Assembly (NCBI GenBank): GCA_964388275.1
Contig: CAYLZD010000007.1
Location: 62,001-126,000 of the forward strand
Length of the DNA: 64,000 bases
Source: JARYLZ01 sp964388275
GTDB taxonomy: Bacteria > Bacteroidota > Ignavibacteria > SZUA-365
Reading direction: 5' to 3'
Under the pieces are notes generated by a model. It searched no databases, was not told the origin of the DNA, and was given only the letters and a program-made list of their open reading frames with translations. Positions 8,856-17,077 of this stretch are shown here, one piece after another (position 1 is the first letter of the stretch; the number at the start of each line of letters is the position of its first letter). Both the position numbers and the translations under genes were made by a program.

Positions 8856-10111
8856 ACAGCAAGCGCGTAGCGTTTTTTCTAATGCTGCATCTCCCTTTGT
8901 TCACGGCAGCCGCACAAACCGACAACCCGGATGAGAAACTGCCCGCCGCTCAACAGGGCGCGTTCATCAATTCGAGCATGAGCGGCGAATACAGGGACGA
9001 AATATGGCTGACTCTTCGCTCCGGCTCCGTGATTTCAGCGGACCGATCAGACATAAAACTTCAGGACGGCGAGCTGCGGATCAGCGGAACGCTCCGCGAT
9101 CTTTCCATCCCAACGGCCGACATCACGGGAATAGCCGACATTCCGCTCAAGAACCGCTTCAGGAACTCCTTGATCGGCGCATCGCTGCTTTCGGGAACCA
9201 TGCTGCTTTCTCCTCAGCAGACACCGGGATATTACCTCGGCTCTCACAGCGACGAATCCGGCGGAGAATTCCCGGGAACCACCACCATTTCGGTTCTGCT
9301 TACCGCCGCGGTGTCGTTGGCGGTCGCCTTCATTGCCGACCAGGACGAACCGACGCCGGACTTTACTGCTCTTGACGGCACCGAGAACGCGCGCGCATGG
9401 GCCCGGCTTCTCGCTCCGCGACATCCGCGTCTGCATATTAGGATTGCGCCATCCTTTGTCGTTTCGGGTATCAGGGACGCCTGGCGCGAGCATCATGATC
9501 GTTTCGCGATTAAAGACGGCTACCCCGACACCTGGTCTTACTATTACTATGAGAAGAAAACCAAGATGACCGATTTCAACATGGGGCGGTTGTTCCAGGC
9601 GAGCTACTCTCTGAGCCGGGATGCGGAGACGGGAGTGGCGTTGCAGAGCGACGGAGTCCAGCGCTTCAGGGAGCATGCCTCGTACATCAGGCCGGGCAAT
9701 CCGCCGGCGACCGTTCTCCAAGGCGTCTGGAGTGAATGCCGATGGACGTCCGCTTTCCTAACAGGCAGGATCGTCGCATACAGGCCAACGGAGGACTTGT
9801 CCTTGAACGTCGGCGGCGGTGTCGGTTTTTCCCAGTCCTCCGCCCTGGTCAGCGGTTTCGAATCGAACACCTCCGAACAGACTTTGGCGGAACGCACACA
9901 GGCGGCATGGCTGGTTTTCGCCGCCGTCGAATATCAGTTGGACAGGAACCTCTCGCTGGGACTGCATGTCGATTACAGTTCCGCCGGCGCTCTGAACATG
10001 CCCGAGCAGCAGATACGGGACAATGACCGCAGATCCTACCTCGTGATCGATGCGTTCAAGCTTCCACTGCGCAGCGCCGGTCTAGGGATCTTTGCGGGCT
10101 TCCATTTTTGA
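8852..10111 (+). CDS. Outer-membrane beta-barrel protein with N-terminal exported domain
   Basis: 419 residues. There is a signal peptide (MNSKRVAFFLMLHLPLFTAAAQ), then a soluble region (LTLRSGSVISADRSDI, DGELRISGTL) and a hydrophobic stretch followed by FIADQDEPTPD near residue 165. From about residue 190 to the end are alternating aromatic/polar strands typical of an outer-membrane barrel (for example RLHIRIAPSFVVSG, LSLNVGGGVGFSQ, NLSLGLHVDYSS). It ends in Phe (IFAGFHF), the usual C-terminal signal for barrel insertion. ATGA overlap with the upstream lipoprotein gene indicates coupling. Function unknown; it is probably a partner of that lipoprotein. Confidence 0.8.
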   Translation: MNSKRVAFFLMLHLPLFTAAAQTDNPDEKLPAAQQGAFINSSMSGEYRDEIWLTLRSGSVISADRSDIKLQDGELRISGTLRDLSIPTADITGIADIPLKNRFRNSLIGASLLSGTMLLSPQQTPGYYLGSHSDESGGEFPGTTTISVLLTAAVSLAVAFIADQDEPTPDFTALDGTENARAWARLLAPRHPRLHIRIAPSFVVSGIRDAWREHHDRFAIKDGYPDTWSYYYYEKKTKMTDFNMGRLFQASYSLSRDAETGVALQSDGVQRFREHASYIRPGNPPATVLQGVWSECRWTSAFLTGRIVAYRPTEDLSLNVGGGVGFSQSSALVSGFESNTSEQTLAERTQAAWLVFAAVEYQLDRNLSLGLHVDYSSAGALNMPEQQIRDNDRRSYLVIDAFKLPLRSAGLGIFAGFHF

Positions 10112-10151
10112 GGCGGCCGCTCCCGGAGGTATCACGGGCGCTTGCGCCGCC

Positions 10152-10183
10152 GTTGTGCTCCGCGAAGCATATTGCTATATTCG
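10152..10183 (+). promoter_or_regulatory. Bacteroidota-type promoter for pspA
   Basis: GTTG at 10152-10155, 20-base spacer, TATATTCG at 10176-10183. Each element differs by one base from TTTG and TAnnTTTG. Expected transcription start is about 40 bases before the pspA ATG. Confidence 0.45.
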
Positions 10184-10227
10184 ATTCATTCAACCGTCTA
10201 CAGCACACCAATAAAAGGAGTAAATGT

Positions 10228-10893
10228 ATGGCAGGAATCTTCTCAAGGGTCACGGACATCTTCAAAGCCAACATCAACGACCTTCTCGACAAGGCCGAAG
10301 ATCCCGAGAAGATGATCAAGCAGATGGTCATCGAAATGGAAGAGGCCGTGAACAAAGCGACGACAGCCGTCGGAACGGCGATCGCCAACGAAAAACACCT
10401 CGAACGCCAGCATGCCGAGAAGACAAAGATGGCGGAGGAATGGCAACAGCGGGCCGTGAAAGCCGTCAACGTGGGCAAGGACGACCTGGCCCGCCAGGCG
10501 CTGGAGAAGAAGAACATGTTCGCCAAGGCTGCTGCCGATCTCGATCCCGTGCTTACGGAAGCCAGAAAGACGTCCACCGCCCTGCGCGGGCAGCTGGAGC
10601 AGCTCAAGGGCAAGCTCGACGAGGCGCGCGTGCGCCAGGGAACGCTGATCGCCCGCCATCAGGCGGCAAAGGCCAAGAAAACCATCGCCCAGAGCATTTC
10701 CGGAATCGGGGACGGGGCCTTCGCAAACTTCGACAAATACGAGCAGAAGGTCCTCAAAGCGGAATCCGAGGCCGAGGCATTCTCGGAACTCGCCGGGGAA
10801 ACGACCTCGCTGGACGACGAATTCAAGAAACTCGAAGCGGGCAGCGGCGTCGATGAAGAGCTCGCCATGCTCAAAGCGGCCGCGCAGAAGTAA
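10228..10893 (+). CDS. pspA: PspA/IM30 family membrane-stress protein
   Basis: 221-residue member of the PspA/Vipp1 (ESCRT-III-like) family, which binds stressed inner membranes and forms helical or ring assemblies. It opens with the family signature MAGIFSRVTDIFKANINDLLDKAEDPEKM (split here: residues 1-15 amphipathic membrane helix, then the DLLDKAEDPEKM box) and continues as a near-continuous coiled coil (residues about 25-190). A conserved-looking C-terminal helix reads VDEELAMLKAAAQ. AAAGGAG lies seven bases before the ATG. No PspB/C or PspF gene is nearby; instead a YbjN-like gene follows after 36 bases, so regulation is probably not the E. coli type. Confidence 0.93.
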   Translation: MAGIFSRVTDIFKANINDLLDKAEDPEKMIKQMVIEMEEAVNKATTAVGTAIANEKHLERQHAEKTKMAEEWQQRAVKAVNVGKDDLARQALEKKNMFAKAAADLDPVLTEARKTSTALRGQLEQLKGKLDEARVRQGTLIARHQAAKAKKTIAQSISGIGDGAFANFDKYEQKVLKAESEAEAFSELAGETTSLDDEFKKLEAGSGVDEELAMLKAAAQK

Positions 10894-10929
10894 CACCTCC
10901 AGATCAGCCAAACTCCAGGAGAAACATCC

Positions 10930-11457
10930 ATGCCGAATATCATCAACGCCACCCGCAAGAAAGTCAAATCCTACCTGAAGGTGATCTACGGATCCACATA
11001 TCCAAAAATCGTTCAGGAGATAGACGACATCTTCGTGATACAGCGCGGTTCCGCGGTCGTGCAGCTTTCTGTCAAGCCGCTCACGAAAGACGACTGCATT
11101 GTTGAAACCCTGGCTTACGTTGTAACCGGCGCGCGCATTACGCCCAAGCTGATGACCATGCTCCTGCGCAACAACGCCAACTATCCCGTGGGCGCATACG
11201 CCCTGCAGGCCGACGACACCATAATCTTCAAGCACAGCATGGCAGGCGCCAATTTGGATATCAACGAGTTGCGCATCGCCGTTGCCACAGTTGCGTTCGT
11301 CGCGGACGAGGACGACGATGTGATAGTCAAGCTCGCGGGCGGGTACAGGGCCGTCGACGCGAATGCGAATCTCGTATCGCTCGCTCCTCCCGCGTCGCCC
11401 GAGGCGAAAAAAGCCCCTGCCAAGACCGTCAAGGCGGCCGGAAAGAAAAAAAGCTGA
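10930..11457 (+). CDS. YbjN/CesT-like (secretion-chaperone fold) protein
   Basis: 175 residues. The first 140 fit the YbjN or type-III-secretion-chaperone-like pattern: an N-terminal helix, a strand pair FVIQRGSAVVQLSV, helix TPKLMTMLLRNN, hairpin GAYALQADDTIIFKHSM, and a helix LRIAVATVAFVADEDDD. The last 20 residues are Lys/Ala/Pro-rich and probably disordered. AGGAG sits eight bases before the start. It follows pspA by 36 bases and both end at the hairpin at 11477, so it should be co-expressed with PspA. Family assignment is by fold-like pattern rather than a clear motif, so it is moderate. It may act as a PspA partner; that is inference. Confidence 0.75.
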   Translation: MPNIINATRKKVKSYLKVIYGSTYPKIVQEIDDIFVIQRGSAVVQLSVKPLTKDDCIVETLAYVVTGARITPKLMTMLLRNNANYPVGAYALQADDTIIFKHSMAGANLDINELRIAVATVAFVADEDDDVIVKLAGGYRAVDANANLVSLAPPASPEAKKAPAKTVKAAGKKKS

Positions 11458-11476
11458 ATCTGAAGGCGGGTTCGAA

Positions 11477-11508
11477 AAAAGAGAGCGCGCATCGACGCGC
11501 TCTCTTTT
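11477..11508 (+). terminator. Rho-independent terminator after pspA unit
   Basis: Perfect 13-bp inverted repeat AAAAGAGAGCGCG (11477-11489) and CGCGCTCTCTTTT (11496-11508) with a six-base loop. A-run on one side and T-run on the other, so it can work in both directions. Confidence 0.88.
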
Positions 11509-11550
11509 CGTATGCGCGCCCGTACAGCGCACCTTACCGGAAATGATTTC

Positions 11551-12348
11551 ATGAGAGCCGATTCAACAGGACCCGCGCAAAGAAGAATCCGCCTGGGAAC
11601 TTCAGGGTGGAGCTACCCGGACTGGGTCGGCAACTTCTATCCGGCCGGCAGCAAGCCGGCGGCGTTCCTCCGCCTATACTCCCAAAAATATCGAACGGTG
11701 GAAATCGATTCCACATTTTACGGCGTGCCGAAAGAGTCCTCGGTACTGCGATGGCGGGATGAGACCCCTGACGATTTCAAGTTTGCCGCCAAGTTCCCGA
11801 AATCCGTGACACATGAGAGCACTCTCGCCTCCGCCGGGGCGGAGGTGGCGGCCTTTCTGAATCGCATGGAGCTTCTGGGCGACAAGCTCGGCCCCCTGCT
11901 GCTTCAATTTCCTTACGGTTTCCGCGCCGCTTCCTTCGAGGACCTCGCCGAATTTCTCAACTCCCTTCCGGTCGGATTCAGATACGCCTTGGAAATCCGT
12001 CATAAAAGCTGGATCGGCCCGCGCTTCGAGGACCTGCTTCGCGAACACCGCATCGCCCTGGCGTTGATAGATCACCCGTGGACGCCCAGAATGGAGGCTG
12101 TGACCGCGGACTTCACCTATATACGCTGGTTGGGAGACAGGAAGTTGATCGAAAACGATTTCTCGCACATACGCTTCGAAAGGAATGACGACCTGAAAAA
12201 CTGGAAAAGCGTGATAGAGCGGATCTCAACAGACGGGCTTTTCGTTTACGGATATTTCAACAATCACTACGAGGGACATTCGCCTTCTTCGCTAGAGCGA
12301 TTCGGCGGGATGCTGCCCGCGGGCGACGGTCTCGAAACGCGTTCATAG
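11551..12348 (+). CDS. DUF72 family protein
   Basis: 265 residues with the DUF72 (YecE-like, TIM-barrel) signatures: IRLGTSGWSYPDW near the start, TVEIDSTFYGVP, DFKFAAKFPKSVTHE, LGPLLLQFP, ALEIRHKSW and, at the end, VYGYFNNHYEGHSP. The biochemical role of this widespread family is unknown. ATG 11551 is chosen because the domain begins ten residues later; an upstream ATG at 11512 lies just past the previous terminator. The final 82 bases overlap the end of the CPBP protease gene on the opposite strand, and the last 15 residues are beyond the usual domain end. Confidence 0.88.
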   Translation: MRADSTGPAQRRIRLGTSGWSYPDWVGNFYPAGSKPAAFLRLYSQKYRTVEIDSTFYGVPKESSVLRWRDETPDDFKFAAKFPKSVTHESTLASAGAEVAAFLNRMELLGDKLGPLLLQFPYGFRAASFEDLAEFLNSLPVGFRYALEIRHKSWIGPRFEDLLREHRIALALIDHPWTPRMEAVTADFTYIRWLGDRKLIENDFSHIRFERNDDLKNWKSVIERISTDGLFVYGYFNNHYEGHSPSSLERFGGMLPAGDGLETRS

Positions 12349-13295
12349 ACAGCGAACAGAAGCGCGGCCGCCAAAGTGGCGCCGGCCGTCACGGTCGCCG
12401 GGAAGCCGTCGTGCAGAAGATCCCTCACGACTCCGTCCCCGCGGGCGAAATAGTAGAGCAGAACCACCGCGGCATTGTTGGTAAAATGCCCGGCCACGGC
12501 CGGCACAATGCTTTCGCTTCTATGATAAAAGAATCCGAACAGCACGCCGAGCAAAGCCAGAGGCAGCAATCCCAGCGGCTGAAAATGGAAGAGCCCGAAT
12601 ACCAGGCCGACCAGGAGTACGCTTTTCCAGCCGATCACGCGGGAGAGCGTTCTCTGAACATAGCCGCGGAAGAGGGTTTCCTCGCACACAGCGGGAGTCA
12701 CGGCTATTACAAGCAACACCCAGGCAAGCTCCGGCAGAGACGACGCCGTGTACAGCGAGGCGCCCAATTCCTCGAGTTCTTTCGGAATTTCCAACAGTCG
12801 TGAGGTCCACGATGAAAAGGCGGCCGATGCGGGTATTAAAGAAAGCGTCACGGCCGAGGCGAGAAGCGTGTGCGACGCCGGCGCGCCGCGGAATTTCAGA
12901 TAAGCGGAAGCGTCCTGCGAATGAGCCCTCCTTACGAACCAGAACACGGGAAAGAGAAATACGCCCCATTGAGTTATAAGAAGCGCTGCGCGTATCGGTT
13001 CCGACATCGCCTCCATGGTTCGCGTGATTCGTTGAAGTACACCTTCACCCGCGACGGCTTCTGCCCCGTTGAAAACTTCATATGATATTTGAAGCGCAGC
13101 CAGCAGAATCGATTGAAGAAGAAAATACATCGATCCGAGCACCAGTAGCACCGCCAAGGCGGCCGTCACAGGACTGCGGCCTTTCTTCTCCCAGAGTCCG
13201 GACAATTCATCGCCGCCAGCCATAGGATCGGGCGGATCCTCCGCGGCTGTCGAATGCTTGGGTTCTTCAGTCAAAGCGGCGGCCTCCTCCTGCAT
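12267..13295 (-). CDS. CPBP family intramembrane glutamic endopeptidase
   Basis: 342-residue multi-pass membrane protease of the CAAX/Abi (CPBP) family. After a 40-residue cytosolic acidic head come about eight membrane segments. Family motifs are complete: EExxxR as CEETLFRG (Glu205, Glu206, Arg210), the second His in FGLFHF (His237), and GHFTNNA (His270, Asn273/274). Known relatives process prenylated or membrane proteins, release phage or bacteriocin immunity factors, or cut anti-sigma factors. It lies 14 bases downstream of a multi-pass membrane protein gene of unknown function and is probably co-transcribed with it. Its 3' end overlaps the DUF72 gene by 82 bases. Confidence 0.87.
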   Translation of the reverse strand: MQEEAAALTEEPKHSTAAEDPPDPMAGGDELSGLWEKKGRSPVTAALAVLLVLGSMYFLLQSILLAALQISYEVFNGAEAVAGEGVLQRITRTMEAMSEPIRAALLITQWGVFLFPVFWFVRRAHSQDASAYLKFRGAPASHTLLASAVTLSLIPASAAFSSWTSRLLEIPKELEELGASLYTASSLPELAWVLLVIAVTPAVCEETLFRGYVQRTLSRVIGWKSVLLVGLVFGLFHFQPLGLLPLALLGVLFGFFYHRSESIVPAVAGHFTNNAAVVLLYYFARGDGVVRDLLHDGFPATVTAGATLAAALLFAVYERVSRPSPAGSIPPNRSSEEGECPS

Positions 13296-13309
13296 CGATG
13301 CATACGAAT

Positions 13310-14299
13310 TCAGACGAGGGCCCCGCCTGTCTCCGAGGCTCCGGCGGCATCCGACTCCTCAGGCTCGAACTCGCCTCTTCTTTCCCTCAAGTCGAAATAC
13401 ATTATCACTACGTAGGCCGACTCGAACATCACGGTGAGCAGGGACGAGATGAAGACCGCAGCCACGTAACCGACTCCGAACGACCGGATCATCCGCAAAG
13501 CCATATCCGGAGGGATATCTCCTCCAGGCGATTGCATCAGGAAATCGAAATACGAAGCGTAGAAATCCCACATCACGGCGAGCATGATGGGCGCCGTGAT
13601 GAGACTGATGGCGAACTGTGCCACGAAGGAGAACAGCAGCATGATTCCGAGAGTCCTCCACCAGTTGCCCCGCACGAGCTCGGCGCTGCGCCCGAAGGAC
13701 CGCAGCGCTTCACTGCCCTCCCAGGCAATCGCGACGCGGCAGAACATCCATCTGACGACGAGGAAGATGATAACGAATATCGAAGCAACCAGCAGGGGCA
13801 CGCTCACTAACAGCAGCAGGATTTCCGTGGCGACCGCGAGGAGCATCAGCGCGTACGGAGCAATTATTATTCCCGCGAGGGCGCAGCTGTACAACAGCGT
13901 CTGCCATATGACGCGCACCCAGCGGATTCCAGCGGCGGCGCGAAGAGCGTCCGGCCACTGTATGTCGCCGCCTTCGTATACCGTGGCATTCGCTATCATC
14001 ATGGCGGTGCTCGCCAGCAGAAATCCGAGAACAAACACCAGCGCGCCCACGGAGAGAAGGGCCAGGGCAGGCAGGATTTGTCCCAGCAATTGAGGCATGA
14101 AGTCCGTGGTGGTCTCGATATCGATCAAAATATCCGTGACCCCTGCGGTGAGCAAACGCGCTCCCAAAGCCAGGACGACGGCACCGGGAAGCATGGACAA
14201 CGCGCCGAGTGCAGAATTGCGCAGGAAGGTTTTGCCGAACACGCGGAAAGTTCTGTCAAACAGGTCTCCGACGCTCATTCGACTGACATGTGTGTGCAT
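13310..14299 (-). CDS. Multi-pass membrane protein, unknown function
   Basis: About 329 residues with some six to seven hydrophobic segments. The N-terminal box MSVGDLFDRTFRVFGKTFLRN, followed by LGALSMLPG, resembles uncharacterised membrane proteins related to the glycerophosphodiester phosphodiesterase membrane domain (DUF/GPDPase_memb type). The central FGRSAELVRGNWWRTLGIML is also typical of that group. The C-terminus is acidic (EFEPEESDA). Start 14299 has a weak GGA at a usable distance; 14278 is the alternative. It is probably the first gene of a two-gene unit with the CPBP protease. Function not known. Confidence 0.7.
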   Translation of the reverse strand: MHTHVSRMSVGDLFDRTFRVFGKTFLRNSALGALSMLPGAVVLALGARLLTAGVTDILIDIETTTDFMPQLLGQILPALALLSVGALVFVLGFLLASTAMMIANATVYEGGDIQWPDALRAAAGIRWVRVIWQTLLYSCALAGIIIAPYALMLLAVATEILLLLVSVPLLVASIFVIIFLVVRWMFCRVAIAWEGSEALRSFGRSAELVRGNWWRTLGIMLLFSFVAQFAISLITAPIMLAVMWDFYASYFDFLMQSPGGDIPPDMALRMIRSFGVGYVAAVFISSLLTVMFESAYVVIMYFDLRERRGEFEPEESDAAGASETGGALV

Positions 14300-14496
14300 G
14301 GCTGATTCCGGGATTGTTGGATTGACTCGGCGAAAGAAAAAGATACCGGTTTTCGGATTCACCGAAAAGCCCGTCGCGGAGGCGGACTCCGGAGCGGCCA
14401 TTGTCCGGTCAAGCGGTCATACTTCTTTCGGAAAACGCTTATATTCGGACTCGATTGACTTCGAGTTCCAGCAAATCCAGCCCAACATTCCCGCAC

Positions 14497-15441
14497 ATGC
14501 GAAAACGCCTCGCTCATCTCGACACGATAGATATAATCAGCATAATCTTCTTTTTCCTACTCACCGCCGCCCTGCTTGCCTACTCGCGCAGTATCGACTC
14601 ATGGCTGGTTTTTTCGGGCCTGAACGCAGTCATAATCGCGGCGATCTTCCTGCTCGCGCAATATTCCTCCGCGAGATCGCGGATCTGGAGACTGATGCAC
14701 GGTTTCTACATGACGCTGTGCATACCCATCGCTTTCAAGCAGATGTACTATCTCGTGCCCGCGATCAATCCCTTCGACAAGGACGCGATTCTGATAACGA
14801 TCGATCACTGGATTTTCGGGCTTCACCCGACGCAGTGGCTTCATCAGTTCAGCGTCCCGATTCTTACTGAACTCCTGCAAATATCATACGCTTCGTTTTA
14901 TCTGCTCTGGATCATACTCGGAGTGGATCTTTTCCTGAAAAAGGACATGCGCGCATTCAAGCTGGTGTTTCTTACCATCATCACCGGTTTTTACCTTTCC
15001 TACATCGGCTACGCCGCCGTGCCCGCGATCGGTCCCAGGTTCACCCTGCACGATTTCGCCAGCACAAACAGCGAACTTCCCGGCCTCTTCCTGACCGAAT
15101 ATCTCAGGGAATATGTGAACACGGGAGAATCGATACCGGCCGGCACCGAAAACCCCGAGCGCCATGTGCAGCGCGACTGCTTCCCCAGCGGACACACGCA
15201 GATGACTCTTCTCGTCATGCTGCTCGCTTTCAGGCACCGGTCGCGCATGCGGTGGTTTTTGGGCGTCAACGGCAGTCTGCTGGTCATCGCCACGGTATAT
15301 CTTAGATATCATTACGTAATAGATCTCCTGGCCGGGGCGGTTTTCGCGGCTATGACGCTTCTCCTCGTCAAACCGGCCGATATTTACTGGAGCCGTTTCA
15401 GGGAGCGGGCAAGGAATTCCGCCGGCGGAATTCCGTTTTGA
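14497..15441 (+). CDS. PAP2-family (Aur1/Ipt1-like) membrane phosphatase/transferase
   Basis: 314 residues, about six membrane segments. It carries the PAP2 active-site halves FPSGHTQM (His proton donor, near residue 230) and YLRYHYVIDLLAG (Arg, His nucleophile, Asp). The GPRF box (AVPAIGPRF) in place of the classic KxxxxxxRP is characteristic of the inositol-phosphoceramide-synthase-like branch (PAP2_3). Likely acts on a lipid phosphate or phospholipid headgroup; the substrate is unknown. A TATATTCG sequence at 14440-14447 could be the -7 promoter element, but no good -33 element lies 19-21 bases upstream. Start chosen at the first Met before the hydrophobic core. Confidence 0.82.
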   Translation: MRKRLAHLDTIDIISIIFFFLLTAALLAYSRSIDSWLVFSGLNAVIIAAIFLLAQYSSARSRIWRLMHGFYMTLCIPIAFKQMYYLVPAINPFDKDAILITIDHWIFGLHPTQWLHQFSVPILTELLQISYASFYLLWIILGVDLFLKKDMRAFKLVFLTIITGFYLSYIGYAAVPAIGPRFTLHDFASTNSELPGLFLTEYLREYVNTGESIPAGTENPERHVQRDCFPSGHTQMTLLVMLLAFRHRSRMRWFLGVNGSLLVIATVYLRYHYVIDLLAGAVFAAMTLLLVKPADIYWSRFRERARNSAGGIPF

Positions 15442-15477
15442 CGCAACGCGGAAAATCTTCATTCCCCACAAATGATG

Positions 15478-15499
15478 AGCCCCGGACTTCTCCGGGGCT
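15478..15499. terminator. Hairpin between the PAP2 gene and tRNA-Gly
   Basis: Perfect 9-bp stem AGCCCCGGA/TCCGGGGCT with loop CTTC. It sits just past the 3' end of the tRNA (minus strand) and about 40 bases after the PAP2 stop. T-runs are poor on both sides, so it may be a weak terminator or processing hairpin. Confidence 0.5.
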
Positions 15500-15502
15500 T
15501 CG

Positions 15503-15575
<73 letters not shown>

Positions 15576-15594
15576 GGTATTCGAACGCAACAAT

Positions 15595-15626
15595 TCAATT
15601 TATCAATTGCCGCTCGAAAATACAAA
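15595..15626 (-). promoter_or_regulatory. Bacteroidota-type promoter for tRNA-Gly
   Basis: On the minus strand: TTTG (15623-15626), 20-base spacer, TAAATTGA (15595-15602). The -33 element is exact and the -7 element has two mismatches. It is about 20 bases from the mature 5' end of the tRNA. Confidence 0.48.
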
Positions 15627-15701
15627 TATCGAATGGAGTCGACCGGCAAACTTGGCGACCGGCGCTTTCCGAGCCTTGGCTGATGCGGGCGCGATCCGGA
15701 A

Positions 15702-17072
15702 TCAGGCGAAATCCTCCTTCTGAAGCCCGTGTTTGCGCATCTTCTTGACGAAGTTCGTGCGTTCGACACCCAACTGTTCGGCGGCCCGGGTTTGATTGCC
15801 GTTGTTCGCAAGGAGGGCCTGTATCATCAGCTGCTTTTCGAATTCTTCCACCTGATCCATCAAAGGCCTGGTATCGCGAACGTAAACCGTATGGCTCTTG
15901 TGCTCCGCCGACAGCGCATGTGCCACAGTGTGGACATCGATTTCCTCGGCTTCAGCGAAAATCGCGAGTTTGGTAACGACGCTGTCGAGTTCGCGCACAT
16001 TTCCTCGCCAGTCCTGTTTCTGTAGAAGCTCCAGAGCAGCCGGAGAGAAGTAGTGCATGTCGAGTTTATGATCCGCGCAGGCCTTCGCCAAAAGATGCCT
16101 TGCCAGCACCGGTATGTCTTCCTGCCTTTCCCTGAGCGGAGGTATGTGTATGTCGTACTTGTTGAGACGGTAGTACAGATCCTCCCGGAACTCGCCGGCG
16201 GCTATGCTCGCCGTCAGGTTTTTATTGGTGGCGCTGATGACCCGGGCATCGACTTCGCGCTCCTTGGTATCGCCGACGCGGCGGACCTTGCAGTTGTTGA
16301 GCACATACAGAAGTTTCTGCTGGAACTGTATGGACGTGTTCGCAATCTCGTCCAACAGGATCGTGCCGCCTTCAGCAGTTTCAAAAAGGCCTTTCTTGTC
16401 GGCCGTGGCGCCTGTAAAAGCGCCTTTGACATGCCCGAAGAGTTCCGATTCGAGAAGAGTCTCGGTCAAGGTGCCGCAATCCAGACCGACGAATTGCTTG
16501 TCGCGTCTGGGACTCATCAGATGAATCGCGCGCGCGATCACCTCCTTGCCGACGCCGCTCTCTCCGGTGATCAAAACCGGAACGGTCGTTGCGGCGACTT
16601 TCTCGGCCATCGCGAGAATTCTGTGTATCTGCGGGCTCTGGCTGACCATGCCGAGCTCCCGCATTATTCCGTCGAAACGCCCTGTATCGACATCTGCGAC
16701 CCCGGTTTCGAGCGCTTCCCTGACGGATTCCTTGAGAGTGACGAGGTCGATCGGCTTGGGCAGGAAACGGAAGGAACCCTTTTTTGCGGCTTCAAGAGCC
16801 ACCGGCACGGAGTAGGCCTGTCCGGTGATCATTATGACGGGAATTTCAGGCCAATTCCGGACGACGCTGCCCAGAACTTCCAGGCCGTTCATCTCGTCCA
16901 TCAGTATATCCAGAAGTATCAGGTCCACGGTTTGGACTTGCAGGTATTCGAGCGCCTCCACCGGATTCGTCTTGATAACGGTGCGATGCCCCATGTGCTG
17001 CAGAATATCGGCGACGCTCATGCAGAACGCTTCTTCGTCGTCCACGATCAGAATAGTGGGTTTGTCGTTCAT
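15702..17072 (-). CDS. Sigma-54-dependent response regulator (NtrC family)
   Basis: 456 residues in three parts. The receiver domain (1-125) has phosphoacceptor Asp55 and Lys106. The AAA+ domain (about 140-375) has Walker A GESGVGKE (170-177), an intact GAFTGA loop (217-222) and Walker B ILLDEIA. The C-terminal Fis-type helix-turn-helix reads NGNQTRAAEQLGVERTNFVKK. It should activate RNA polymerase with sigma-54 once phosphorylated. The ATG lies five bases after the histidine kinase stop, so the two form a cognate pair. Targets cannot be read from the window; no convincing sigma-54 promoter was seen. Confidence 0.92.
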   Translation of the reverse strand: MNDKPTILIVDDEEAFCMSVADILQHMGHRTVIKTNPVEALEYLQVQTVDLILLDILMDEMNGLEVLGSVVRNWPEIPVIMITGQAYSVPVALEAAKKGSFRFLPKPIDLVTLKESVREALETGVADVDTGRFDGIMRELGMVSQSPQIHRILAMAEKVAATTVPVLITGESGVGKEVIARAIHLMSPRRDKQFVGLDCGTLTETLLESELFGHVKGAFTGATADKKGLFETAEGGTILLDEIANTSIQFQQKLLYVLNNCKVRRVGDTKEREVDARVISATNKNLTASIAAGEFREDLYYRLNKYDIHIPPLRERQEDIPVLARHLLAKACADHKLDMHYFSPAALELLQKQDWRGNVRELDSVVTKLAIFAEAEEIDVHTVAHALSAEHKSHTVYVRDTRPLMDQVEEFEKQLMIQALLANNGNQTRAAEQLGVERTNFVKKMRKHGLQKEDFA

Positions 17073-17077
17073 GTCGG

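Noticed and set aside
10243..11532. Long open frame on the minus strand opposite pspA and the YbjN-like gene
   Set aside because: It is antisense to two well-supported genes, its composition (repeated Leu, Val, Arg, His) is that of an antisense reading, and it has no start signal; a high-GC artefact.
15702..17072. Sigma-54 (-24/-12) promoters for the two NtrC-type regulators
   Set aside because: I looked for TGGC-N8-TTGC-like sequences in the intergenic stretches and found none convincing, so no target is claimed.
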